From Paenibacillus_AK sp041641375 (GTDB lineage: Bacteria > Bacillota > Bacilli > Paenibacillales > YIM-B00363), in NCBI GenBank assembly GCA_041641375.1, contig JBEPYM010000003.1:1-64000 (forward strand): DNA of 64,000 bases. Direction: 5' to 3'. A program made the position numbers and the translations under genes. Below are positions 33,743 through 43,297 of the stretch, in pieces; position 1 is the first letter of the stretch; each line of letters begins with the position of its first letter. Under the pieces are notes generated by a model. The model did not search any database and was not told where the DNA came from. It saw only the letters and a program-made list of their open reading frames with translations.

Positions 33743-34321
33743 TTACCAACGCTCCTCTATTACCGCAGGTTCATTTTGTAGGGAGTACGTTGCAATCACC
33801 TGCGTTTTCATCATCTGATACCGCCCATTATGTTTTTCCCATTCCTTACGAGCCTGTGCTTCCCCTAGAGACTTTTTTATCTGTGGCAGGTCATAATACT
33901 CCATCTTGATATAGGACGTGTACAGAGGAACAAAGCGGTCTGCTAGGTCGATGTTTTCTGTGATAGACGCGTAATAGGTCATATTCCGGTAGAAGTCCAC
34001 ATTCAACGTGTCGGCTTCTGTGTAAGCTTGGGAGAAAATGATGTTCCCGTTATAGATCCGATAAGGCCATTTGAACTCGATGTCTAAGTCATCGTTTCGG
34101 TCACTTGTGAGCCATAAACGGTTTATGACTTTTAATGTTGCCGGCAGTGCAAACGAAATCTCTGTTGTCGTTAAAGTGATTGTCCCGGTACTTGGGATGT
34201 TGATGCTTAATCCAAACTCAGCCTGAGCTTCATTGCATTTGTTGATAATCCATTCATTGTCCAACATATCGCCTACATCACGTTCAACCTGAAATCTAAC
34301 TTGTTCCAGAGTCGTTGTCAT
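33743..34321 (-). CDS. Tail adaptor-like protein
   Basis: 192 aa with an N-terminal helix (LEQVRFQVERDVGDMLDNEWIINKCNEAQAEF), beta core and C-terminal helices, similar in layout to phage gp4/gp6-type adaptors that bind under the portal. Adjacent to the following connector-like gene. Confidence 0.5.
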   Translation of the reverse strand: MTTTLEQVRFQVERDVGDMLDNEWIINKCNEAQAEFGLSINIPSTGTITLTTTEISFALPATLKVINRLWLTSDRNDDLDIEFKWPYRIYNGNIIFSQAYTEADTLNVDFYRNMTYYASITENIDLADRFVPLYTSYIKMEYYDLPQIKKSLGEAQARKEWEKHNGRYQMMKTQVIATYSLQNEPAVIEERW

Positions 34322-34325
34322 GTTA

Positions 34326-34580
34326 TCACCACTTCAATCCAACGAGATTTGTTGCGGTTGTTCCGGTCGATTTCACTTTGATGACGCGCAGATGATAAAT
34401 AGTCCCAACCAGTGCGCCATTAAGCGTTACATCCGAACCATCAAATAGAGTGACCGCGATATTTCCAGCACCGCCGACATAGATAGCGCTAAAATCAACT
34501 GCTGTACTATCGTGCGGCGTGATCGCTGCCCCTCCTGTTGCTGCGTTTACGTGAAGCGGAGCGTTTTTGCTTGTGATCAT
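34326..34580 (-). CDS. Conserved small phage virion protein (spike-base type)
   Basis: 84 aa; the pattern VGGAGNIAVTLFDGSDV..GTIYHLRVIKVKSTGTTATNLVGL is shared by many small phage proteins found near capsid and tail genes. Beta-rich. Exact role unknown. Confidence 0.6.
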   Translation of the reverse strand: MITSKNAPLHVNAATGGAAITPHDSTAVDFSAIYVGGAGNIAVTLFDGSDVTLNGALVGTIYHLRVIKVKSTGTTATNLVGLKW

Positions 34581-34741
34581 TGTTTATTCCTCCCACGTCT
34601 TTGAATTGGTTTATTTACAGGCTCAGAAGCCGATGTTTTCGTTTCTTTGGTAATTAAAAGTTGAGTTAACAGTTCGTTCGTCTTTCTTTGCTCGTCTACA
34701 AGTGCGTTAAGTGCATCTATTTCAAGTCTGTAATTGGACAT
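34577..34741 (-). CDS. Small coiled-coil phage protein
   Basis: 54 aa; N-terminal helix (YRLEIDALNALVDEQRKTNELLTQLL) and basic tail. Overlaps the next gene by 4 bp; starts at ATG 34741. Confidence 0.55.
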   Translation of the reverse strand: MSNYRLEIDALNALVDEQRKTNELLTQLLITKETKTSASEPVNKPIQRRGRNKQ

Positions 34742-34761
34742 TATTCCACCCCTTATCTTTG

Positions 34762-34792
34762 AAAAAAAGAGGAGCCGAAGCTCCCCTATTTC
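34762..34792 (-). terminator. Terminator within the structural cluster
   Basis: Minus-strand GGGGAGC-TTCG-GCTCCTC followed by TTTTTTT, a strong hairpin. It may set expression of tail genes relative to capsid genes. Confidence 0.85.
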
Positions 34793-34986
34793 TTCTCCAT
34801 CAAATCGTGCTTAACGAGCATATTCCTCATCGAATTAAAGTCACGAATGAATGACTTTTGACCGTCCGATAAGCCTTCTGTAATTCTTTTTTCAGATATG
34901 AACGGGTGTTTCTCTGTAGCTTTACTAACAACTCTCTGTGGTGCTTTTCCGGGTTCAGTAACTACCCATTGGGTATGCTCATTCAT
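34786..34986 (-). CDS. Small phage protein, unknown
   Basis: 66 aa, basic, with HTQWVVTEPGKAPQRVVSKATEKHPFI; overlaps the previous gene by 4 bp. Not recognised. Confidence 0.55.
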   Translation of the reverse strand: MNEHTQWVVTEPGKAPQRVVSKATEKHPFISEKRITEGLSDGQKSFIRDFNSMRNMLVKHDLMEKK

Positions 34987-35315
34987 CGACTAAACACCAC
35001 AGCTTTCCATGTGCCTGATGCAAGGTCTACCGTTGCCCCAGATTCGTTTTGAATGCGGACACTAACGGTATTAGCCGCAGATACATAGGCGGTCACTGTC
35101 AATCCTTGCAAGTCATACGGCGCGCTGACGATTGCAAAGTCACCTAATGCTGCGCCTGTCACCGTAATGGTTGCCGTTGCTCCGGCTGCGTCGATGAGAG
35201 AAGCAGGGTCGATGGTGGCTGATCCTGCGTAGAATGCATTCATCACTCGTGTACCGTTTATTTGTAACTCATCTTCTGCATTCAAGATGCTTAGGGTTGT
35301 TTTACGTCCTGCCAT
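34983..35315 (-). CDS. Small virion-region protein, unknown
   Basis: 110 aa, Ala/Val/Thr-rich beta protein (ATITVTGAALGDFAIVSAPYDLQGLTVTAYVSAANTVSVRIQN). Placement after the capsid gene suggests a decoration or head-completion role, unproven. Confidence 0.55.
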   Translation of the reverse strand: MAGRKTTLSILNAEDELQINGTRVMNAFYAGSATIDPASLIDAAGATATITVTGAALGDFAIVSAPYDLQGLTVTAYVSAANTVSVRIQNESGATVDLASGTWKAVVFSR

Positions 35316-35338
35316 GTTTTACCTCCTCCCCAAAGTAA

Positions 35339-35365
35339 AAGAAGAGAGCCGAAGCTCCCCTCTTA
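35339..35365 (-). terminator. Terminator after major capsid gene
   Basis: Minus-strand GAGGGGAGC-TTCG-GCTCTCTTC then TTTT, overlapping the capsid stop. Confidence 0.78.
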
Positions 35366-36328
35366 CGATGTTGCATCGTGACCGTACAACCAAGACCAGT
35401 TATGGAAACCGGCTTTCCAACGACCGATTACTTTGAACTTCAAGATTTCGGTGTCAAAGTCCGTGATGTTCCCGTTTTCCGGGCGGCGTCTCCAGAACCA
35501 CTTGTGGAAACGTCTCATGCGCGCCGAATCGATAGCGAACCAATCATGCTGACTTGTAAGGTATGGGTTAACGATGACATTAACTTCCCCTGCGAAGATG
35601 TTGATGTCATAGTTTGCGCTTCCTGGTTCGTATTTTGGAGCCTCTCTCCCTGGAAGTCCAGCAATTTGGAATGCCTTACGAGCATTGTACGGATGAACCA
35701 ATATGGTATCGGGAATTACACCCATGATATTACCTTGATCGTCCTTCCAAGCTTGCATATTGACGGAAGTGGTATCCCACGCATCGATAGAAAGAGTGCT
35801 TGTCCCTTTGTTATCGTTGGTGTCCGTCGAATTCGTTGGACTGTATGGATGATCATCGGCACACAGCGCTTTCGCATCCGGTCCCGCAGCGCTATAAGTA
35901 CGTCCACGGAAGTCAGTTGCCGTTGTTGTCAAGAATGCGTTGTTGAATGTCTCGACCGCTTGATATTGGAATGTCTTAAATACACCGTCCGCAAGGTCTT
36001 TGATTTTGTCCTTGATAGAAGTGAGTTTCAAGTCATCAATCAAGTCGCGGTCGATTTGGCGGCCTAGAGAGAATTTTTTCATGGTGTAACGCTTTTGCCA
36101 CAATTCTTCGATGTCTTGATAGAAAACTTGATTCGAAGATTGCCCCCACTCCTCCATAAGCCCGGAAGCACCTGCGCCGTCGAAGCTTTCTGTATCTTTC
36201 TCAGAAGTTTCAACGCCGTACAGCATTGGAATGAAGTCCTTCTTAGCTTTCTTCTCCATTTCAACCGTGTACAGTTCGCGAAAAACCGGTTCCAATACGT
36301 CTGAATCCCATTGAAGTTTCGTTTGCAT
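35363..36328 (-). CDS. Major capsid protein (HK97-fold, Mu gpT-like group)
   Basis: 321 aa without a large processed N-terminal region. Order scaffold-decoration-capsid, and features such as YTMKKFSLGRQIDRDLIDDL, PDTILVHPYNARKAFQ and VIVNPYLTSQHDWFAID, fit a capsid of the Mu-like gpT group. A separate scaffold gene lies upstream. Strong terminator just after the gene supports high expression. Confidence 0.75.
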   Translation of the reverse strand: MQTKLQWDSDVLEPVFRELYTVEMEKKAKKDFIPMLYGVETSEKDTESFDGAGASGLMEEWGQSSNQVFYQDIEELWQKRYTMKKFSLGRQIDRDLIDDLKLTSIKDKIKDLADGVFKTFQYQAVETFNNAFLTTTATDFRGRTYSAAGPDAKALCADDHPYSPTNSTDTNDNKGTSTLSIDAWDTTSVNMQAWKDDQGNIMGVIPDTILVHPYNARKAFQIAGLPGREAPKYEPGSANYDINIFAGEVNVIVNPYLTSQHDWFAIDSARMRRFHKWFWRRRPENGNITDFDTEILKFKVIGRWKAGFHNWSWLYGHDATS

Positions 36329-36342
36329 CTAGTTTCTCCCCC

Positions 36343-36756
36343 TTAGCTTAACTGCCGATTTTTAACTTTTACCCGGCAAGTTGTTTCAGATGTATTTTTC
36401 TCTAGAACAGAAAACGCGCCGCCTGTGATATCGGAGGAAAGAACGGATAGACCGTTAACCGCAACATCTGCCGCGCCTACGCCTACGATAAATCCAGCGT
36501 CCGGCGTTCCGGTGTAAGGAGCCTCGAACACGTCACCTTCGCGTGCTAAAATTACCTCGATCGTTTGATCTGTTCCGGCTGTGACATCGTTGTTAGCGAA
36601 TCCTGCAACCGCTGCACCATTCGTTGCAACTGTCCAGCGACCCGATGCAAGCTTGAGCGCTTCACCTTTCGTTGCTGCCTCACTGTTGGTCATTAGAATG
36701 TTGGAGATTCGAGTCGGCGGTGCGCCGTATTCGTTATAAATCCATTTGAATGACAT
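36343..36756 (-). CDS. Probable capsid decoration protein
   Basis: 137 aa, beta- and Gly-rich with a DUF2190-like pattern (EALKLASGRWTVATNGAAVAGFANND), typical of small head-decoration proteins located beside the capsid gene. Confidence 0.6.
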   Translation of the reverse strand: MSFKWIYNEYGAPPTRISNILMTNSEAATKGEALKLASGRWTVATNGAAVAGFANNDVTAGTDQTIEVILAREGDVFEAPYTGTPDAGFIVGVGAADVAVNGLSVLSSDITGGAFSVLEKNTSETTCRVKVKNRQLS

Positions 36757-36766
36757 GTCTCATACC

Positions 36767-37723
36767 TCACTTTTTAGCGTATTTTTTTGCCGCTGTTGGA
36801 TTTAATCCGAACATAGAAAACGCCGTTGCAAGAGCCGGAGAAACTACCGGTTCATTGTTCGGCGCTGTGTTGGTTTCCACTTGTGACCGTTTGCCTAGCA
36901 TTTGGTCTTTGATAATGCGTTGTTCTGCCGCCTTCTTCGTCACGCCCTGAAATTTGTCAGAATGAGCTAAGATAAGCGCATCAAGCGGCGAATAACCGCG
37001 CTCAAGTCTCGACTTCATTTCAGGTGTCATAAACTTTGGCATTTCCCCACTGTCAAAAGCTTTTGAATCCTCGACAATATCAGGGAATACCGCCAATACA
37101 CGAGGGTCGTTATACATTGATCCCCATTCTTGTTGCATGACTTGTCGTGACTCTTCTTGCTGGCGTTGCATTCTTTCAGTATCACGTTCTTGCTTGATCT
37201 GTGCAGCCTCTTTGACGATGGGGAGGTTGTCTAGGTACTCCTGAACTTGATCGGGGTCTAGACCGGCATCCTCAGCGTCTTGGCGAAGTCTTGCAATGCG
37301 ATCATCAATTACTTGTTGCTGTCTCAACTGTTGTTCTTGCTCGATCTTGTCAAAGTTGGCGACATAATCGGTATGGTCTTTATACCCTGCGAGTTTGGCG
37401 GCTCGATCAAGGTTCTTTTCCAACTCCGCCTTACGTTCGCGCTCTTTGTCCAAGGCGAGTGATCTTTGCACCAATTCGGGAAGCTTATCGTCACTTACAT
37501 CGGCTTCGATTTCTTCCTTATTGTGCTTGACTTTAATAGTCTTTGACTCGGCTTTTGGCTCTATGGCAGGAGCTTCTTCCTCGTCCTTTTCTGACTCATC
37601 TTCGGTTTCGACTTCAATCTCAATGCCGAAAGCTTCGAATGCATCTTTGACAGCCGTTTGTTTCTCTTCAACTACGGTTTCTTGCGGCGTTTCCAAGCTC
37701 TGGCTGGCTTGTTCTTCGCTCAT
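36767..37723 (-). CDS. Scaffolding protein
   Basis: 318 aa, highly charged. Acidic N-terminus, long helices with many Gln/Arg/Glu (about 100-220) and a basic end (NPTAAKKYAKK). Typical scaffold composition and position between portal and capsid genes. Confidence 0.75.
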   Translation of the reverse strand: MSEEQASQSLETPQETVVEEKQTAVKDAFEAFGIEIEVETEDESEKDEEEAPAIEPKAESKTIKVKHNKEEIEADVSDDKLPELVQRSLALDKERERKAELEKNLDRAAKLAGYKDHTDYVANFDKIEQEQQLRQQQVIDDRIARLRQDAEDAGLDPDQVQEYLDNLPIVKEAAQIKQERDTERMQRQQEESRQVMQQEWGSMYNDPRVLAVFPDIVEDSKAFDSGEMPKFMTPEMKSRLERGYSPLDALILAHSDKFQGVTKKAAEQRIIKDQMLGKRSQVETNTAPNNEPVVSPALATAFSMFGLNPTAAKKYAKK

Positions 37724-37810
37724 TCAAATCTCTCCTATCAAATGGTCCCTTGGCATGGGACAGGGTAAAAAGCAATATTAAAGGGCGCTCCACGACTGGA
37801 TGCGCCCCGT

Positions 37811-38023
37811 TTACCTGTACTCAAATACTGATTCGCCCAGATAGAACATTTTACCGTTTGCAAGTACCACAACTAACGGTTTTTCACAATATTTACATGT
37901 TCCAAAATCATGAATCTCAAGAAAATCAGCACCGAACCATTGTCTCTTGTTACAACATGTTATGAATGTTCCAAAATTATTTAGGTTATCGGTATTTAGT
38001 GATACACGGACTGTGCGTTTCAT
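37811..38023 (-). CDS. Small zinc-ribbon phage protein
   Basis: 70 aa with CC and CKYC motifs, beta-rich. Overlaps the portal stop by 4 bp. Function unknown. Confidence 0.6.
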   Translation of the reverse strand: MKRTVRVSLNTDNLNNFGTFITCCNKRQWFGADFLEIHDFGTCKYCEKPLVVVLANGKMFYLGESVFEYR

Positions 38024-40137
38024 CGTCCCGCGCCGACTGGCTGACGTTCCGCTTTCATGCGGTCAATGTCCAACTTCTCAATCTGCACCGATCGGTTGAA
38101 CTGTTCCTTATCCATATCCATTGCGGCTTTGTTAGCTTCATTCTGAGCAATTAAGTCATTCTGTTGCATCTCGCCCATCTGACCTTGTGCCTCAACCAGA
38201 GCGGCGTTTAACTGCTCGTTCTCCATAGTTAATTGATCTAACCGTTGCTTGAGCATTGCGTCTCGCTGCATACGTTCGTCGATTACCTCGAACGGCTCCA
38301 TGCGTCCGTTTTCCACTGTGTACCGTACCGCTTGAGCATCGATAAACGGCATTCCTGTCATTGGATCAAGCGTGCCGAATAGCGTAAACGCCGTCTTCAC
38401 CCAATATTCTCGGTCTGTAGGCTTCTCAACGCCGATAGACACGTTAATATCGAACTTCGGTACGTATTCCTCTATAACAGGCTTGACTTCCGGCATCATC
38501 TGTCCGGTCATAGGGTCCTGAACCTCGTTACCTGTCTCATATTCCGTTTGTACGCCGCTCATAAGTCTATCCCGACTCATACCTACGGATTTACCAAGCA
38601 CTCTCCCAATACGTTCTGTAGCGTAGAATTGCGCTATGAGTTCGATATACTGCTCAATGACTTCTGCAAGCCCATCCTCAATCAATTCCGTAGGCGTGGA
38701 TAGATTACCATGCGCCGCCGATTGCAACGCCTCTGCGTGCCTTCCAGACTCCCCTTGGAATGATGCGCCACCGTTGGTGCTGTCGAACCTTCTCGGGATC
38801 TTCTGCAAGATCGTGAGCCAATGTTGGATAAAGTTCATGATCATTGCAGGAGGCCCCTTGCCCTCTATCTCCTGCACGCCATCTTTACGGATAACCGGAA
38901 GCATAGCCCCGACTTGGCTCCTTATGCGTTTCCATATAGGAATCTTACTCTCCGCTATTGCGCCTTCCTCGTAGATGATTGCCCCATTACCCATCTTCGC
39001 CGTTTGCTCAACCGCAAGCTCAGAGAACTTGTTAAGCATGATTTGAGGGCTTATGAGGTCGCGCATATAACCTTTAGGCCATATAGAACCTTCAATCGGG
39101 AATAAGCAGCGCGCAACAACCGGATATTGGCAGTGATCGTACACATATGACTTATGCTCAAGAAATACACCTGAAGTTGAAACATAGATGCAGTGTACGC
39201 CCTTCATCGTGCCTTCTGCCTTGGCTAGGCATTCCGATGGGTCTTTACTCTCAGCAAGCTTCTCTTCAGCCATTTCCTTGAACAGTTTCTTATCCTCAGG
39301 AGTCATAATCTTCGGCTTACCCTTGTACCAATACTCGATAAGTCCCGATCGTTTTGACTTCTCTGTTTGTGCGCCGCCGCTCGATGTTGTGGTGTTAAAC
39401 GTTGAAGTTGATACTTGCCTGTCTTCTTCGAATATCTCCACGTCACCAGAGAAATTGTCTTCTCTAACCTTTTGGCCTTGCTCAGGCCAGCGCTCCTTGA
39501 AGTATTCCAAGTCTTTTATGGTGTGAATGATCATTGCCTTGGATTTCTGCAAATACAACAAATCCCCAATCCGGGGATCAGGGAAGAAGGAGCCGTAATC
39601 AAGTGGTATGATGTCATTCTGTCCGATGTAACGATTCATTCCCCTGCCGCCTTCTATGGTTGGGTCATAAACCGTTTTGTAAAGCAATAGCCCGTTAATG
39701 ACGAACCTCCTGACCGCCTTCACATGTTTCGGCTTAAACTTGATACACCGGAGTTCGTAAGGTATAAACTTAACCAATTCCTGTGACTTCTGTTCGTCGC
39801 CATCCTCGGTTGCTTCTAATCTCGGTTCGGGTGTCCAGCCGGTTAGAGCTGATACAACGGACTCAACCTGTGAGAAGGCTATATTATCCACGCTGTTAGG
39901 GCGACTCTTCATGGTTGCCTCGGACCGCAATCCTTCCCATTGGCGCTTGCCGCCTTCGTAGAAACGATCTTCAGTGCGCCATGTGTCCTCGATGTCCTGC
40001 CGCTTAGCCTTGAACACTTCATAGTCACCCATTACCGTATCGTATATTTCCTGTTGATCCGGTGTATTAGGGTTCTGCTTGTCTGCTTCCGGTTCTTTGG
40101 TATTCGTGAAGATCCCGTTTATCTTCTCTTTTGCCAC
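38020..40137 (-). CDS. Portal protein (P22-like)
   Basis: 705 aa from GTG 40137, 7 nt after GGAGG (TTG 40155 is the alternative). Size and features match the P22-type portal: YEVFKAKRQDIEDTWRTEDRFYEGGKRQW at the start, NSVDNIAFSQVESVVSALTGW, a crown/barrel helix near the C-terminus (LDQLTMENEQLNAALVEAQGQMGEMQ). Dodecameric DNA gate of the head and mount for the short tail. Confidence 0.85.
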   Translation of the reverse strand: MAKEKINGIFTNTKEPEADKQNPNTPDQQEIYDTVMGDYEVFKAKRQDIEDTWRTEDRFYEGGKRQWEGLRSEATMKSRPNSVDNIAFSQVESVVSALTGWTPEPRLEATEDGDEQKSQELVKFIPYELRCIKFKPKHVKAVRRFVINGLLLYKTVYDPTIEGGRGMNRYIGQNDIIPLDYGSFFPDPRIGDLLYLQKSKAMIIHTIKDLEYFKERWPEQGQKVREDNFSGDVEIFEEDRQVSTSTFNTTTSSGGAQTEKSKRSGLIEYWYKGKPKIMTPEDKKLFKEMAEEKLAESKDPSECLAKAEGTMKGVHCIYVSTSGVFLEHKSYVYDHCQYPVVARCLFPIEGSIWPKGYMRDLISPQIMLNKFSELAVEQTAKMGNGAIIYEEGAIAESKIPIWKRIRSQVGAMLPVIRKDGVQEIEGKGPPAMIMNFIQHWLTILQKIPRRFDSTNGGASFQGESGRHAEALQSAAHGNLSTPTELIEDGLAEVIEQYIELIAQFYATERIGRVLGKSVGMSRDRLMSGVQTEYETGNEVQDPMTGQMMPEVKPVIEEYVPKFDINVSIGVEKPTDREYWVKTAFTLFGTLDPMTGMPFIDAQAVRYTVENGRMEPFEVIDERMQRDAMLKQRLDQLTMENEQLNAALVEAQGQMGEMQQNDLIAQNEANKAAMDMDKEQFNRSVQIEKLDIDRMKAERQPVGAGR

Positions 40138-40151
40138 GCCGTCACCTCCAA

Positions 40152-40379
40152 TCAATTCGGATTATCATGCCACGACAGAGGTTCATTTTCCTCACCCTCG
40201 ATCACTGGTTCTTCCTCACTTCGCTTCATGCCTACATATTCCCGGTAATTACGTGCCATGATCTTGTCTGACAGCATATCAATTGAGCGCGTTAAATTGC
40301 GCTGGATGATTACGTTGCCTACTGCTTGGACAATTACAATAAGGATTAACGCTATGCAAAAAGCGTACAGTATGGTCAT
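40152..40379 (-). CDS. Small single-pass membrane protein
   Basis: 75 aa; N-terminal membrane helix (ILYAFCIALILIVIVQAVG) and an acidic tail. Between terminase and portal genes. Function unknown. Confidence 0.6.
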   Translation of the reverse strand: MTILYAFCIALILIVIVQAVGNVIIQRNLTRSIDMLSDKIMARNYREYVGMKRSEEEPVIEGEENEPLSWHDNPN

Positions 40380-40388
40380 TTTTTCACC

Positions 40389-40607
40389 TCACCATTCATA
40401 TCCGCTTGCCTCCTGTTCGTCCTCTGCTTCTCTTGGAGGATTCAAGTATCTATGAAACTGTTTAGCCGTTGTGAATCGCTGTATACGCTTCTCTTTCTCC
40501 CACACGTCCACATAGTCAGCGCCTTTCTGAAACTCGTCATAGACGATTTTAGGCATTGGAGAGACGGTTATTACCTCTGAGCCTTTGTACATCAGGTAGA
40601 CTACCAA
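40389..40607 (-). CDS. Small phage protein, unknown
   Basis: 72 aa, charged, aromatic-rich (YDEFQKGADYVDVWEKEKRIQRF). Overlaps the terminase stop by 7 bp. Confidence 0.55.
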   Translation of the reverse strand: MVVYLMYKGSEVITVSPMPKIVYDEFQKGADYVDVWEKEKRIQRFTTAKQFHRYLNPPREAEDEQEASGYEW

Positions 40608-42145
40608 TCAGCAAACCCCGTTTCCTGGTACTTTGGCTCGTCATCATCATGGTCGAAGTGATTGTTTTCCTTCTCATCCGGTATTGCATTCCATGGATCT
40701 CCGTTGTACACCATGCCATGAACGATCTCACCCGCCATCGAAGCTGTATCTACTGCGTCATCGTTCTTTCCACGCGGGAAGGATAGTAGCTCATCTTCGA
40801 TGTCTGTAAGGTTTGGCATATCCTCTCTGTGATACACCATGCCGACCTCGTAACGAGCTGCTATGACCAATGAGCGTGTAACCTTATCTTTATCAACCTT
40901 GATTGGTTGAATGGTCATACCCTCTCGCGTACACTCTTGAATTAGGTTGGTTCCAAACGTCTTATCCTCGATTGCTTGAAACCTCGGTTTGTAACGGTTG
41001 TTTTGTTCCTTCATGAGCGGCTTTTGATCGGGGCCAGTTATGTGCGTCCTGAATGCATCAAACCATAGTAAATCATTCTTAGGTGTTACGTACCACGTTG
41101 ACACTACAAAGTAATCATTGATTGTCTTCTCGCTATTTGCTGTATCAACGGTTTGGAATACCCAACAATCACGCTTGAGATATCGTTTGTCGCCTACTAA
41201 GAAGTAAGTGGCGTTGCCGACTGTCTCTTCTCGGAAATATTTGAAGTGCTGACGCTTGAATATTGTTCCACCGGCTGCTGATGGTCTTTGTTGATAAAGT
41301 GCATTCCAGGTATACCCACCGACTTCTTGGCGTTTCTTTTCCATGACTTCTTTCGTGAATCCAAACTCAGGCCATATCGGTTCGCCTATCTCCCTACCAA
41401 GCAAGTCGCCTTCCTCGGCATACTCAGGCATGTTTATGAGTGTCCATCTCTCTCCTACGTGCGTGCCTTCCTTGATCTCCTGCGCTTCTTTCTTCAGCAA
41501 TCTACCAACTAGATCATCTTCGTGCCAGCGGGTCATTACAACCACGATACGACCATCTGGCGTTAAGCGCGTTAATAGAGTTGTTTCGTACCATTGCCAT
41601 ACCTTTTCGCGCATAACTTCTGAATTGGCTTCCTCGGCGTTTTTAACTGGGTCATCGATAATGGCTATCTTCGCACCTTTACCCGTGATAGCTCCACCAA
41701 CACCCGCGGCGTTAACGCCACCTCTATGACCTTCTACTCCCCATGATTCACCAGCTTGCTTGCTTTGGGATAATTCAGTTTCAAATGTTGTGCCGCCGTG
41801 CTTCTTAAAGGTGTCTCTTGCTATAACAGAAAAATCCCTCGATAAGTCGAGAGAGTAGGAAGAGATTATAATTTCATCGTTTGGATTCTTACCGACATGC
41901 CACGCAGGAAACTTCTTACTGACTCGCTCTGACTTTCCTTTACGAGGCGGCATGGTGACTATAACGCGCTTTAAGATGCCTTCTGATACCTTCATAAGCG
42001 TAATGTCCAGTAAATCGAGATGTTTACCGTCAACGTCCCTAAAGTCGCTGTCATAGTCCATAAAGTAACTGAAATCCCTACGCGCTAATTCTTGGCTGGC
42101 TTGCAGCTCTAATGCTTCAAGTTGCTGATTGCTTAGTTTTAGCAT
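40601..42145 (-). CDS. terL: Terminase large subunit
   Basis: 514 aa. ATPase domain with Walker A MPPRKGKSE and Walker B IAIIDDP, the TRWHEDDLVGR coupling segment, and a C-terminal RNase H-like nuclease with FQTVDTA, AIEDKTFG and DDAVDTA acidic residues. Packages DNA through the portal. Follows terS with a 29-bp overlap. Confidence 0.95.
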   Translation of the reverse strand: MLKLSNQQLEALELQASQELARRDFSYFMDYDSDFRDVDGKHLDLLDITLMKVSEGILKRVIVTMPPRKGKSERVSKKFPAWHVGKNPNDEIIISSYSLDLSRDFSVIARDTFKKHGGTTFETELSQSKQAGESWGVEGHRGGVNAAGVGGAITGKGAKIAIIDDPVKNAEEANSEVMREKVWQWYETTLLTRLTPDGRIVVVMTRWHEDDLVGRLLKKEAQEIKEGTHVGERWTLINMPEYAEEGDLLGREIGEPIWPEFGFTKEVMEKKRQEVGGYTWNALYQQRPSAAGGTIFKRQHFKYFREETVGNATYFLVGDKRYLKRDCWVFQTVDTANSEKTINDYFVVSTWYVTPKNDLLWFDAFRTHITGPDQKPLMKEQNNRYKPRFQAIEDKTFGTNLIQECTREGMTIQPIKVDKDKVTRSLVIAARYEVGMVYHREDMPNLTDIEDELLSFPRGKNDDAVDTASMAGEIVHGMVYNGDPWNAIPDEKENNHFDHDDDEPKYQETGFADW

Positions 42146-42716
42146 AGGCTTTCAAGTCCTCTACGCTTAATCCACTCAAGTCTATTTTATTGGTCATTTG
42201 ACCAGAGTGTTCGACCTTATCGACAAACATACCTAAATGTTTAGCCATGCTGTCAAGTGCGCCCTTCTTATCGTGCAGCTTAAACTTCAATGTTCCATCC
42301 TTTGACACGCTAACTTCGTTTATCAATGTTCCGTCTACTTCTTCGCTAGGTTTAAACTCGATCACAGGTGCATAGTCGATTATTGGATCTCCTTCTTTGT
42401 CGAAGCCAAGTCTCGTTAACGCCGTCTTGTAACTAAGGAAGTCCTTTATATCCGCAAATCCGATCTTTGCATACTCTCTTAAAACGTCTTTAGCACTAAC
42501 AATACATTCATCCTCAGCTTCTTTTACAAGCCTTGAATGCAATTCTTCGTACCTTACCGCCACCTTACCGTTCTTCATGAGTTCAGAGGCTTTGACATCA
42601 ATAACAGCATCACTCATGTTACCTGTGTCATAAGCTGTCTTGTATGCTTCTCTTTGTGACTTCCCTTTTATCAGCTCATGCACAAATAACTCTTGCTTAG
42701 CCGTCAATGTCATCAT
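42117..42716 (-). CDS. terS: Terminase small subunit (Terminase_2 family)
   Basis: 199 aa; N-terminal HTH (LTAKQELFVHELIKGKSQREAYKTAY) and the DxxASELMKNGKVAVRYEEL block of Terminase_2. Recognises the packaging start site. AAGGAGGGG before ATG 42716. Confidence 0.9.
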   Translation of the reverse strand: MMTLTAKQELFVHELIKGKSQREAYKTAYDTGNMSDAVIDVKASELMKNGKVAVRYEELHSRLVKEAEDECIVSAKDVLREYAKIGFADIKDFLSYKTALTRLGFDKEGDPIIDYAPVIEFKPSEEVDGTLINEVSVSKDGTLKFKLHDKKGALDSMAKHLGMFVDKVEHSGQMTNKIDLSGLSVEDLKAYAKTKQSAT

Positions 42717-42816
42717 AACCCCTCCTTATTCATAGTTTGCTACGTATTGGTAAATCCAGACGGTGGACACATGCCACTCGAACACATATTTTCGTCTTAA
42801 TTGCTACAGTTTGGCA

Positions 42817-43002
42817 TCATTCGAAACACTCTCTATGTCCTCTTCCGACTTCTTTACCCTTTTCTACAACGACATATATCGGTGAGTATTCAACAAGCTT
42901 GCTGCATTCTGTACATGTCCGTTGCTTTATATCGCATTCATCGCAATATGGTCTATCTGGTGGATTCCATTCTTTTGCTTCTCTGCACTCTGGACAATTC
43001 AT
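42817..43002 (-). CDS. Small zinc-ribbon phage protein
   Basis: 61 aa from ATG 43002 (AGGTGAG upstream): CPEC, CDEC and CTEC motifs, and a final HREC. Likely double zinc ribbon. Function unknown. Confidence 0.6.
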   Translation of the reverse strand: MNCPECREAKEWNPPDRPYCDECDIKQRTCTECSKLVEYSPIYVVVEKGKEVGRGHRECFE

Positions 43003-43012
43003 CTCTCTCACC

Positions 43013-43213
43013 TCAATGCAGCGGATTATAACTCGCATTAGCCACTTGATCGTATGCTTCTATGCTTTGTGGATGTACTCTTGTTCCTTGGTTGATTAAT
43101 ATTCCGTATAGTTGGTATTGCCTGAAGGCTCCGTCTCGTTCTTCTTCGTCTTCATAGGCTATTATGTTTGTTATGGAGTCTATGGTGTAGGATATTAGGT
43201 ATTTAGATTTCAT
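43013..43213 (-). CDS. Small phage protein, unknown
   Basis: 66 aa from ATG 43213 with GGTGGAGG 4 nt upstream. Resembles no family I know; YTIDSITNIIAYEDEEERDGAFRQYQLYG. Confidence 0.55.
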   Translation of the reverse strand: MKSKYLISYTIDSITNIIAYEDEEERDGAFRQYQLYGILINQGTRVHPQSIEAYDQVANASYNPLH

Positions 43214-43269
43214 ACGGCCTCCACCCTTCGGGTTAAGTATTTCGGTCGACTCGATGCAGTGATAAAACA

Positions 43270-43297
43270 AAAAAAGAGCGCTCTAGGCGCTCCATAG
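43270..43297 (-). terminator. Terminator upstream of the packaging genes
   Basis: Minus-strand AGCGC-CTAGA-GCGCT followed by TTTTTTTG. Separates the early region from the terminase operon. Confidence 0.75.

Noticed and set aside
35378..36067. 229-codon plus-strand frame opposite the capsid gene
   Set aside because: Mirror frame of a clearly coding minus-strand gene; composition is not protein-like and no ribosome site is seen.
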